A stretch of 56,691 bases of DNA, from NCBI GenBank assembly GCA_001179505.1, contig CDMY01000624.1:135517-192207 (forward strand), given 5' to 3'. A program made the position numbers and the translations under genes. Each line of letters opens with the position of its first letter. The stretch's first letter is position 1. Positions 23,270 to 34,400 of this stretch are shown piece by piece. The notes under the pieces are model-generated. The model made no database searches. It was given only the letters and a program-made list of their open reading frames with translations, and was not told the origin of the DNA. Source of the DNA: Vitrella brassicaformis. Lineage: Eukaryota; Sar; Vitrellaceae.

Positions 23270-26040
23270 CTAGCCTGGCTGGCCACACACCACTGACCCC
23301 CCAGTCTTGCTCTCTGCTATCCGCCTCGAGTCAGCCAGGCTCTCTACGGCCCTGCAGGAAGGCACAAGTGAGTGACACAAGAGATGGATGGAGAGGTCGA
23401 GTACTCGCGACGAGTGACTTTCCGTACTGAGCTTCTCTTCTCACCTTCTGACGTTGACGTACACAGTTGTCTCATGTTGGTGTCGGATGGCCGTGGGCAG
23501 GCCACTGTCGTCGAGCCACAATGGAGACCACCCGTCCCGCGTCTGCGATCGGCCACCATGCATCTCCTACACAGACACGTGGGCCCAGCCCAGCCCACCA
23601 ACACACAGACGACACGACACGATGAGAATACTCACCTGGGATGCATTCATTCAGGTGCGTCAATCAACGTCAGGTATGTACGTGTGCGAGGGGGGTTGAT
23701 GGGCTACGGGTGACGGCCTGCATGTGGGGCAGGTCGATGGGCGACGGCAGACCCCGACTCATCTCAACCTGACACGACACACACCCGGTGGGTGGTGCTG
23801 GTGGTGTTGGTTGGCCTCTCTGTTGCCCACTCCCTCCCTCCCCCACCGTCTGTCCGTGTCCGCCGATGCGTCTGAATGAGAGCAGGTGTGGGAAGGAGCA
23901 CCGCAGCTCGACCAACGTCAGCAAAGGAGTGGATCCCACCCACCTGCAGGCAGGCATCGCATCGCATCAATCAATCAACATACACACACATCATACAGAC
24001 AGACAGGCAGCCAGGCTCCTGTATGTGTGTGTGTCCATCGTGTCGGTGCACCGACCCGATGTGGATGTGTGTTAGGTGTTTCCACCCGCGCAGGCTGTCA
24101 ATGTCGTGACGCGTCAGTCGCCAACGACCCCTCAACTGCATCACACGCATCGGATCGCACACACGCACACCAACACACACATCCGTCTTATCTGCTCTTC
24201 CTATGTGTCTGCTGACCTTGAAGGTGTCCATGTGTGGCGTGTGGTGGGCGAGCCTCTGCAGCATCAAGCTGCCCACACGCATGCTGTCAGCCTCGAGCAC
24301 ACGCAAAGGCGGCCGGCGACGGGCAATCAGCTGCACGAATGAATCAATGAACGACCAGATGCAGCCACAGCCACCCCGACAGCTGAGTGAGTGATGGTGC
24401 ATGCGGTGCGGCGTACCCTGACGTGTGCGTCGTCGATTGCGGGCAGGTGGAGCTCCTGCAGATGGCCCATCCCGCCCACGGCCTCCAGAAACAGACGACC
24501 AATGTCCATCACACCCTCACTGTGAGACCTGAGCGTGCCCGACCCAGGTGCACTCATCAGGATGGATGGATGGATGGACGCGCTTCTCACACCTCATTCA
24601 CTCACCTCTGTCTGTGTGTCCTGTATGCGGCGTGTTGGAGGCCGGTCATACTTGCCAGCCACGCCACACACCGACGCCGCTCATCCACCGACAAAGGATA
24701 CCACTCCTGTCAGTCAGTGACACTCGCACAACATGCCATAATACATGATGCGTGTGTCACTCACACATACCTCGAAGGTCAGGGCGAGCCGCTTCAGCCT
24801 CGGCGTGGCGTCCGCAGCGGGGAATGCGGCACAGTGGCCGATATGCGTCAGCTCCAGCGACTCGAGATGAGGCAACCGCGGCAGCAGCACACGCGGCGCC
24901 ACCCCCTGACCAGAAAGGAACCAAAACACACACGCCATCCAGGAAATGAGGCCACTAAACTCGAGGGCCTTCCCACTCACTAGCTGACCTCGTGTTGTCC
25001 CGCTGTGCGGAAGGACACACGCAGGTGCCGCAAGGTGCCGGCCAGGGGCGCCAGGGCCGTCGCTGATGAAGCCAGAGTAAGGCAGTTGACCGGCACCAGT
25101 TTCCTGCACCGCCGCAGAGACGACAGCAGGATGCCCACATGCTCGCACGGCGCGTGAGAGACGTACAACTGAACAAGAAGGCGAGGCGTGTTTGTGTCAG
25201 TGCTCGCATCGCAAGCCATCACCTCTTGCACGTGTGCGAATCTCGCCGCCATGTTGACGAACTGTCCACGGGGCACACGCGTGAACAGCCGATCGACCCA
25301 TGAGTGGATGCGATGAAGCTCCACTGAGTGGTAGGCCCGCACGTGGCGCGCACACCGCTCGAAGGACCTGCTGACGCGCGCACTTCGCGAAAGGTTGTGC
25401 ACACACAGGTAGCTCAGACACGAGAAGAAGAGCTCCTGAACCAACAAAGAAGTATAGCAACTGTAGCTAATTTGGAACAACGCGCTTTCTTTCTGGAAAT
25501 TTGTATGTGTGTTCTCTCTGACTGACGAACCTCGGGCAGCCCCAGGCACTGGTGCCGCACGAGCATTGCCTGACCCAAACTGCTACCCCTCCTGCCAACC
25601 TGCACACACAGGTGGGGTGGGGGCATGCACCTGTCATTCAAGCCACCTCTCTCGCCCTTCCTGACCTGGCCCTCCAGCCCCACTCGGCGCCGCTTGTCAC
25701 TCTCGGCCGGTGCGATAGTGTCGGCCGTCTCGTCACCATGTAACACGTCGTCCATATCGCTGCTGCGTGTGTGTGCCAAGAGGTCCTGGAGGCACTCGTG
25801 CGGCAGCTGGCCGGCGTGGATCATCGCGTGCAGCTGCCGCTTGATGGCCAGAAACACTGCATTGTGCTGCAGCAGCCGGGCCACGACCTCTCGAGCGTGA
25901 AGGTCCAACAGCCGATGCAGAAGCAACCTGCACCACACCATGGGGGACACTCGAGCGTGTTTCATTCGTTTGATTCATTGTGTTACATACTTGTGCTCGA
26001 GTGTTTCCACCGTCGGCTCATGACGCAGTAGCGTCGCCAT
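23270..26040 (-). CDS. F-box-like, leucine-rich-repeat-like protein (first copy)
   Basis: At least 13 exons. Those from 26040-25991, 25927-25666, 25599-25531, 25435-25223, 25168-24989, 24905-24771, 24706-24606, 24528-24417, 24330-24217, 24135-24056 to 23943-23847 all close in phase. The 3' part (about 23768-23708 or shorter, about 23565-23450, and 23355-23270 ending in TAG) has good splice borders, but one phase is unsettled. An F-box-like segment, LPEELFFSCLSYLCVHNLSR followed by ARVSRSFERCAR, spans exons 3 and 4. After it come irregular leucine-rich stretches such as PRLPHLESLELTHIGHC and LKHL/HLTHIHI patterns. F-box proteins recruit substrates to SCF ubiquitin ligases through Skp1, with LRRs usually binding the substrate. 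Partner and target cannot be told. A similar architecture recurs at 47756-50205. Confidence 0.68.
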
Positions 26041-26301
26041 TCACGCAGTGAAGGCGAGCTCAAGGGTTCGAGGGTTTGGGGTTTCAGCACGAGGGTGTAG
26101 GGTTTTGCCATCGCCTGTGGCCATCGCATCTCACGACATGGGCGCAGCCCTGGTGAGCCAAGATCTGCTTAGATCTTCGTCACCCCGTCGTCCATTCAGC
26201 AGCTGTGGCAGCGAGGGACGGCGGAGTGGCTCACAGGACAAAGCTGACTTCCCAGGCTTCTATGTGCACGCTGCAGCGCGTTACTGGAGCCGGATCTGCT
26301 G
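26041..26301. promoter_or_regulatory. Shared divergent upstream region with telo-box-like motif
   Basis: A 261-bp interval between the F-box gene (-) and the mTERF gene (+). It contains TAGGGTTT at 26098-26105 and AGGGTTT near 26071, matching the plant telo-box (AAACCCTA). In plants this motif marks promoters of translation and organelle-biogenesis genes; use in this lineage is inference. Confidence 0.4.
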
Positions 26302-29300
26302 ATGTGGGCCCTCCATGTGATCGCGATCTGGCTCTCAGCCATCTCCCACCTGCAGATCTGTCCAGGCAGCGCCGGCCGCCCCGCTTTCCTCTCAGCCCCC
26401 CTTTCGCACACGCACAAGCGGCACTGGCACAGTAGCCAGCAGCTTAAGTTGAGTCGTCGGAGGCCACCACGTGCACAATCACCCTCATCAGCCCTCTCTG
26501 CAGCGGCTTTTGACGAGGCGTACTGGGAGGCGGCTAGTGAGTTCTGGCACCATGAGATGGGAGTGGAGTGCCTCGACGACCAGCGGGAGCTGGTCAAGCT
26601 GGCGGTCCACAGGCCATGGCTGCGGGACGTCCCACACATGGCCTCTCAAGTGGCGCAGCTCAGGACAGCCACCGGCCTGCAGCAGCCGGACCTCGTGGCT
26701 CTCATCGCCGAGCTGCCGCAGCTCATGAGCTGGGACCACCAGCACCTCACCGAGAAGCTGCTGGATCTGCAGCGGCTGTTTCCCTCAACGTCTCTCGAGT
26801 CGCTCCTGACGAGGGCGCCCCACTTGCTGGAAGTGCATGCTCACGAGGGGAGCGTGCTGGCCCGGAAGGTGGCCGTGATGCGGGAGCTGCTGTCCAGCCG
26901 GGTGGTGGACCGGCTGGTCGAGTGGTGCCCCACTGTCCTGTCCATGAACGAGACCACCCTGCTGCAGCGCGTCACGGCCATCAGCAGCTTGCTGCACCTG
27001 GATATGGCCGGCCTGCGCAAGATCCTGCTGCAGTGCCCGGCCATCCTGCAGCTCCACCCGGAGGCCAATCTGCAGGTGAGATTAGAAGGTGGCGAAGGTG
27101 GCCATTCATCTGCTGTTCTGTTCTGTTTTGTTCTGTTGTGTGTGTCCGGTCGATGCGATGCAGCCCAAGATTCGGCGTCTTCGCGAGCTGCTTCCCGGCG
27201 CCAATGCCACGCATGTGTTCTCGCAGTGCCCCTCCCTGCTGACCCAGGACTTCGAGTCCTCAATCCCGATGAAGCTGAGGTACCTAAGGTCGATGCTGCC
27301 GACTATCGACACGCAGAAGCTGGTCATGGACGCGCCCTTCCTGCTCTGCCGCGACGTCGAGACCACCCTGCCCGAGAAGATCCAAGCAATGAGGGCGTTC
27401 CTGCCCGCAAACACAGATGTCGGCAAAGTCGTCAGCAAGGTGGGCGGGCCTGGACTGGCCTGGCACAAACGAAGGAGGAGAGAGCCGAGTGCACGCACTT
27501 GCATTGGACTGGAGATGTGTGTGTGTGTGTGCAGTTTCCGAATGTGCTGGCGTATGACGTCAAGGGCACCCTGACGGGGCGGTTCAGGGCTTTGGCTGAG
27601 ATGTTCGGCGAGGCCGATGCGACGCAGGTCGTCAAGCGCCTGCCGGCCCTTCTGTGCTTCGACCCAGCCACGTAGGCACACACGCAGACAGACAGACAGA
27701 CCTGCATGTGCGTGCGCATCCATCTCGTGTGTCTCATTGATTGACTGATCGGTATGTTCACACAGGTGTATCGCCCCTCGTCTGGCTGAGCTGCAGCACC
27801 TGTTCCCCCTGTGTGACGTGAAGAAGCTGGTGGTGCGGCAGCCCACCATTCTGCTGGTCAGCACAGCAAAGCACAGCCACCAGCCATGGACCGGACCCTT
27901 GCGGGTTTGTGTGTGTGTGCGTGTGTGTGTCAGATGGTCAAGAAGAGGATCTTTGTGAAGCTCTGTGACCTGGAGACCCTCCTGCCAGGCGTGGACGGCT
28001 CGCGACTCGTCAGCAAGGCGCCACGCCTTCTCGCCTGTGACATCAAGAACACCGGTGGGCGCGGCGCAGAACAGCACACGACACACGACAGATCGATCCG
28101 CATTGTCTGCACCTCCCTGCGCCTGCCTGCCTGCCTGCCTGCCTGCGTGTGTGTGTGTGTGTGTGTCTGTCTATATCAGTGGCGTCTCACGTGCGATCGC
28201 TGCAGTGGCTGCTGGGCGTCTCAGACGAGGAGCTCTTGCGTGTGGCGCAGCGGTGCCCCGGCGTGCTGGTCTCTGACGTCGATGGCACCATCGCAGAGAA
28301 GCTCGAGCAGATCCCACGGGTATTCCCATCGGCCGATGTGTCCGCCCTGGTGGTCAAGGAGCCCAGGCTGCTGGAAATGGACATCAAAGGGACGCTCGCA
28401 GCCAAGGTCGACGGCTGGCGGAGAAATGTCAACGACCCCGCGGCTCTCGACGCCCGCCTGCTGGAGCAGCCGAGCATCCTCACCTACGGCGTGGCGTCGG
28501 TCGCAAGGCTCGACCACCTCAACAAACAGCGACCACCCAGGACGCGCAAGCTCGACGTCGGCGAGACCTTCTCGGCCATCAAGATGAGCTGTGACAAGTT
28601 CGCCCAACGACACCCGCAGTACGCGTCGTTTCTGCAGCGGCAGCTGGCGGGCGTGTCGATGCCTCGCCACAAGGCTGGTTCGTCTGTGTCTGTATCTGTG
28701 CGTGAGCTGGAGTCGGTGTACGCGAAGACGCACATCGACCGCAACAGGGTGATGAAGCGGATGGACGGGCAGGGCATGAAGGCCTCAGAGATCGACATCT
28801 TCATGCACGACCTCCTCAGCGCCGAGAAGCGCATCCGCACCCTCCTCGTCGGCGGCGACCTCAGGTACATGGCATGAAGACGAAGAGAGACCCGACACAT
28901 GTATCACATCACGCCAACACAACCCTGGCTCTGTGTGTCAGAGCGATTAAGTTGCGTGATCTGCTGCCGGGCATCGATGCGGCCAAGGTCATGGCAGAGA
29001 ACCCGAAGCTCTTGCTGGAAGATGCCGACACCCTCACTCGGCGAATGGAGCAGCTTCGCCGCCTCCTGCCGGGCGTCAACGTGCCCCGCGTCATCGCCGA
29101 GTGCCCCAAGCTGCTGCACGCCAGTGTCGAGAGGGACGTGCGAAGGCGGCTGGAGGGGCTGGTGGAGGAGCTGACGCGCCTCAACGGCGGGGAGCGGCCT
29201 CCCAAGGGCCAGGTGTCGAGCATGGTGCTGCACGCGCCGCAGGTGCTGCTGACGGATGGGATGGTGGAGAGGTGCCGATTGCTCGAGTCGATGGTTGAAG

Positions 29301-29689
29301 ATCCGGAGTCGCTGTGTGCGCGGCTGCTGCGGGATCCACGGCTGCTGAGTGTGCCGATGACGTCTCTCGCCCGAGTTGCCTACTGGCACAGCGAGACGCC
29401 GTCAGGGCTGCAGGTGGAGCAGCTGTCTATCATCCTCAAGTCGACACGAAGGCGGTTCGTCGAGAAAAACCAAGGCTACCCAGAATTCCTGACGGTGAGT
29501 GAACTAACTGTGAAAGATGTATACCCTACAGACGCTGTCGGTCGCCCGATGTGTGTGTGGTGGGAATGTCTGTCTGGTTTGGGTGTGCAGGCCGAGTTGG
29601 TGTCGAGAGGGATGTCCCGTGAGCGAGCGGAGCGGATGTCTGTGGTGCAGAGGGAGAAGGCTGTTGTCGATGCGCTGTTCACTGCATGA
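26302..29689 (+). CDS. mTERF-family organellar nucleic-acid-binding protein
   Basis: Eight exons: 26302-27075, 27164-27439, 27535-27671, 27766-27856, 27934-28054, 28180-28864, 28942-29494 and 29591-29689. All phases close, giving about 911 residues. From about residue 80 to 800 the protein is a long series of mTERF-type units of roughly 30-40 residues. Each has the pattern L-x-x-L-(L/F)-P followed by a Pro-(x)-Leu-Leu turn, for example RRLRELLPGANATHVFSQCP and LRDLLPGIDAAKVMAENPKL. Such units stack as a superhelix that binds DNA or RNA in mitochondria and plastids and acts in transcription termination, splicing or ribosome assembly. The N-terminus is a hydrophobic segment (MWALHVIAIWLSAISHL) followed by a Ser/Arg/His-rich, acid-poor stretch. 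That fits a bipartite plastid presequence, although mitochondrial import is possible. Most mTERF proteins are 300-600 residues, so this one is unusually long. It shares its upstream region with the F-box gene. Confidence 0.85.
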
Positions 29690-30093
29690 GTGAATGAGGA
29701 AAGGATCTGTGGGCTGCCGACGAATAAATAGATAGGTGTACAGGGGTGTGGGTCCATCGATTTTTCGACCGTATGATGAAGCAAGAAGGATTGGCTACTG
29801 CCAAGAGAGACCACACCACCCACACACAGAAGATTTTGTGCATGAATGGATCGTGATCGTCGTCATGATCCATTCATTGCCTAGTCTTGTGGTCTGTGTG
29901 TGTTGTGGTCTCGTAACTAAGATACACCGCGAGGATTGAAGTTAGCCAGCGACAAGTCAACCAGTATACACACACACATATATGCACAGCCCATCCATCC
30001 ATCCATCCACACACCAACCACGTATAGTTCGGGAATCGTCGTCGCTTCCCCATCCATTCCCCAGCTCATCCCGATTCATCATTAATTCATCGG
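29690..30093. other. Convergent 3' spacer
   Basis: About 400 bp between the stop codons of mTERF (+) and the unknown minus-strand gene. It is somewhat AT-richer with a CATC array near 29990. Probably 3' UTRs; no gene seen. Confidence 0.5.
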
Positions 30094-31252
30094 TCAGTCA
30101 GGTACCGACATGCGCTTGACGGGGCTGCTCTCAGGGCTGCTCATCCGCCGCTCCTCACCAGCAGTCGCCTGGACCACCCCTTTCTCAGGGGACCAGCTCT
30201 CCCGCCCTGCGTCACCCTCACCACTAAATGAGTCCCCATCGGCATGGGCTGAAGACGGCCGTGGAGAGGCCCCGGCGTGCGGTTGCTCGCTGGGGTCCAT
30301 GGACGGCTGCCTGGCGCGTTTCCTGGAGAGGGGCGAGTGCGCCTCCATGCTCACGGGTGAGTTCTCATCCAAGTCATCCTCTGCACAGGTCGGTGGAAAG
30401 CGGCGGCTGTAGTCGAAGTCGCTCGCCTGGAAGGCCTGGCCGTCGCCCACTCTCGCCCACCTGCACGCACAACAAACAGACAGACAGATGGTCGGAAGCA
30501 GGTCCATTGCACGAGTGCCATCCACCCACCCACCCACCGACCCACCTCTGCCAAATCTCATCCATGAGTGGCGCCACGCCAAATGCGTCCCGCATAAAGT
30601 CGTGGTCGAAGCGGAGCGTGGCGTCGATCGTGTCGAGGGCCGTGTCCACAGACAGGTCGTCAAATACATCCATGGCCTGCCACAGGCACCTGAAGGCGAC
30701 AGTGGTCGGCACATCCTCAGAGGCGAACAGGCCGAACAGGTTTGCGCGCGAGTCGGCGGAGAAATAGAGCACTCCGCCGTCGAAGGGCATCTTGTGCCGC
30801 GTGCGGGCATCCACCTTGTCACCCGCTAGCCGCAACACATCTGATGGAACCATGGCAGTGCAGAACATCGGCTGTGTCAGTCATGTGCTGCCTGCGTGTT
30901 GAGTGGGTGTGCGCACCAGAGAAAACTTCCTGATAGTAGCCTTCAAGCGCATCAGGGCTGTACATTGGGAAGCTTCGCGAATAGAAGGAGGTTGATGGAC
31001 GGTCTGTGTGCCGTGCTGCAGTGAAATACTTGATGCCCTTGCGGCGCCTCGACAGATCAACAGCAGCTTCATGCTCTTCCTCCGGACTGATCTCTCTGCC
31101 GCACAAACGCAGCGCCACAACGTGCAGGCTGTCTGTTGCGTTATATGTGTGCAGCATCTTTTCGTATGTGCGTACTCAGTGCTGCCGGGCTGAAACGCGC
31201 TGCCGAGCCAGTCTTCAACGCTGTCGAAAGCCGAGGATCTCAAATACGCCAT
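30094..31252 (-). CDS. Unknown protein with NLS-like, Ser/Pro-rich tail
   Basis: Four exons. Exon 1 starts at ATG 31252 and ends near 31175. Exon 2 runs to about 30918, exon 3 from about 30842 to about 30546, and exon 4 from about 30460 to the stop at 30094. The modelled joins keep the frame open. The central part is mixed alpha/beta (LHVVALRLCGREISPEEEHE, then KMPFDGGVLYFSADSRANLF and MDEIWQRWARVGDG) with no motif I recognise. The C-terminal 90 residues are Ser/Pro/Glu-rich with a basic cluster (SRKRARQP) that could be a nuclear localisation signal, and several Ser-Pro sites suited to proline-directed kinases. It stands head-to-head with the receptor-like gene, separated by only 154 bp. Confidence 0.6.
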
Positions 31253-31406
31253 CTGCGCCTCGCCTTTCCGACGCGGCTAAACCCTCCATTTGCCGTTGGA
31301 ATCTGCGAATGCACAGTGGAGGAGCCTTGCAAGGCCTTTTGGACGGCAGCTGAGTGCGAGGGCTCGGTACTGCCAGGACGGCTGCACACTTGAGAGAACA
31401 TCGGCC
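31253..31406. promoter_or_regulatory. Compact divergent upstream region
   Basis: Only 154 bp separate the two start codons of the head-to-head genes. It contains TAAACCCT near 31278, one base short of a telo-box. Promoter function is inferred from position. Confidence 0.35.
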
Positions 31407-34400
31407 ATGAACCGCCTCCCCCGTTCTGCCCTTGCCAGCCGCAATGCTGGTGTGCCTATTTGTCGGGCGCCGCTGCGCCTCGTCGTCATAGCTGCCCTCA
31501 TTCATGCCACACTGTTCACTACTCATCGAGTAGAGGCTGCCGACATCACCATCAAGCTGGCGGTGATGTTCCCCGGCAACTGGGGTGAGTCACGATCACA
31601 AGAAGGCACTCTCTCAAATCTCAATGTGTCACTTTTGGTTTGCAGGCTCTCCCAACTTCTTTCCCACACTGCTGTGGGGTCCGGGGTCCACTCAATGGAC
31701 CTACAATAACATTTGGGCGCCGATGGAGTATTTCCTCGACGGCATCAACAACGGCAAGTGGACCACTCTGATGCTCGGCAACCAGACGGTCGAGCTTAAC
31801 ATCGACATGTTTGATGTCGACATCATCCAATGGGACTATCTGCCGCCCGAATGGCTGACCGCCTTGACCAACGACACTTATCTGGCTATGATCTACTTTG
31901 GCATTCCACCGAGATTCTTTGAGCCTTTTCGTGACCCGGAGAAGCAGGGCTTCCTGCGCATCACTGGCTGGAGCAGCCCCGATTATGCCGACCAGCCACC
32001 GGGGGCCCTACAGCTGGAGAAGAACCTCGCCGTCCCCAGTCGATTTCAGGTGTTCACAAAGATGTTCATCAACAGAGGCATCACAAGGGTGGCGATGGTC
32101 ACACACGATCCGCTCGATAATCTCGGCCCGTCGGCCTACACGGCGCCATTGATAGAGCAGCTGCAGGAGGATGGCCTTCAGGTGGTTTATGACTATCGGA
32201 ACATCACGCAGACGTCCATCACGTATTTCGGCAACCAGACGCGGGCAGACGTGCAGCCGGCGCTCGACCAGGGGTTCATCACTAACGAAGTCATGTTTGC
32301 CGACCCGCTGAACATACAGACGCTCAAGGACTATTCAGCCGGCACGGGAAACCGTCTTGCCGAGGACCTCATCAGCGCCATTATGCAGTCGAATGCAGAG
32401 GTCTTGTTCGTCTCGATAGAGGGCACCGACCTGGCAAACGACAATGAGGACTACAAGACCTTCGTCCGCCTGGTTGCAGAAAGAGAGGTCAACGTCAAGG
32501 TATGGAGGAAAGAGACATGTGTACGGATGGATGGATGGATGTATTACGTCGATTCAAGCGATGTGTGTGGCTGGTTTGCCTGTCTTGCAGGCGTGGATAT
32601 GGATGGAGGCGAGTCTGGAGACGGACTGGTTCAGCGACGGTCCCGGTTTCGACACCAACTTTTTGCTCGACATCCGGGAGTTCGACCCGCGCATCCAGCT
32701 GTTTGACGACCTGCTGCAGGTGTACACCCGGGACGTTATCGAGGACTTCCGCATCAGCTTCTGGAACCCAGAGGGTCGCACACTCAGCCAGAGGGACGAC
32801 CAAGCCATCCGACCACGTGAGCGAGCATGCAATGAATCCAGTGCGCGAAGAGAGGAAAAAGGGGGTAGCCGTATCGATTTGATCGTTTGCGTGTAGTGCA
32901 TTTCATTGCGACGATCGTCTCCAAGCTCTCATTCTGGAGCGACGACATGCAAACCAATCGGGTGTGTCGTGACGATAGTCCGTGTGTCTCATTCATTTAT
33001 GTCAGCCTCCCCGTCTCACTCAGGATAATGTGCGTGTGGGCTTCTACCAGCGCGTGTTCAATACGTTCAGCGGGTCTGAGATGCGCATCCTGTCGGACAA
33101 TACCGTGTCGACGCCGTCGCTTGCCGCCCAGATACAAGGCTCCGAGTGGAGGATCGTCAGCCCAGCCACGCTGGCACAGACACTGGTGGTGCTCCCCATG
33201 CCTACCTTCCAGTCGCGGAGAGGATGCCCGCCGGGAAGCTTCAACACAGGTAGGGATCGAGACACGGGTCTCCGCGATCGAGACACGGGTCTCCGCCGAG
33301 ACACGGGTCTCCGCCGAACGAAACAGGCGCTTTGCGGTGTGAGCAGGTCTTGAGTGCCGGAACTGCTCAGCCAACACATTCAACAACCAGACCAACTCAA
33401 CCAGCTGTCAACTGTGTCCAGCAGGTTGGGCAGCCGGCGTATTATGCGTCCTTCGGTCATTTCTCTGTGTGTCTCTCATGGTGTGTCAAGGTTTTGGTCA
33501 GCTGCTTGAGGGCGAGACGTCATGCGAGATGTGTCTACCAGGATATGCCAACTCTGGCAACTCGATCCTTGGCTGCGTCATCTGCCCGGCCGGCACGAAT
33601 GCGTCGGAGCCCGCCTCGACATCTTGCTCGCGATGCCCGCGGGCCTACTACCAGAACGAGACGGGGGCGACCACGTGCAAGAACTGTAGCACGAGCAGGA
33701 CAACCGACAACCTGGGAAGCACATCCGTCAAGCAATGTGTGTGCAAGGAGGGCTACTATTTCTCAGGTCAGCGGCCGAGTCAGATGGATGCACTGATACT
33801 GCTGATTGAGCTGATTGATGCAGGGATATTTGAGAACGGCTTCGACGGACGTGAGTTGGACAGCATGGACTTGCCGCAGACCGACATTCCTCCAGGCAGC
33901 TGCAGGAGATGCAACCCCCGACTGTATAAGTGCAGAGGTGCGCAGGCACGCGAGCAAAGAGAGACAGACGGTACGCCGCAAGTCACGCTCTCTTGCACAC
34001 GTGTCTCAGGAAGGTTCGAGCAACCGATGGTAACATGATAACAAACATTGACCGCAAAGAATGCATCCTGCCGCGCGCGCGTGTGTCTGCTTTTGTGTGT
34101 TTGAGTAGGCTATGGAAGGCTTCTACATCGAGGGATACACCATAAGAGACAGAAACGACTTCCCGTAAGCCAAACAATCACACACGAATACAGAGGCCTG
34201 CAAAACGCCGGTGATTGCATATCAGGGTGACCTATGAATGCAATCCTCGAGAGGCATGTACGCATAGACGCACACCCGTAGAGAGGGAATGATGTTTGCC
34301 GCTGCCATGTGTGTTCCACAGGCCCCGGTGGCGAGCCGCGCAGCTGCAAGAAGCACCGAACCGGCCTTGTGTGCGGCAGATGCAAGAAGGGATATTCCAA

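Noticed and set aside
26048-26302. 84-residue plus-strand frame just before mTERF
   Set aside because: It is out of frame with mTERF, stops at its start codon and lies in the shared upstream region. At most it is an upstream open reading frame.
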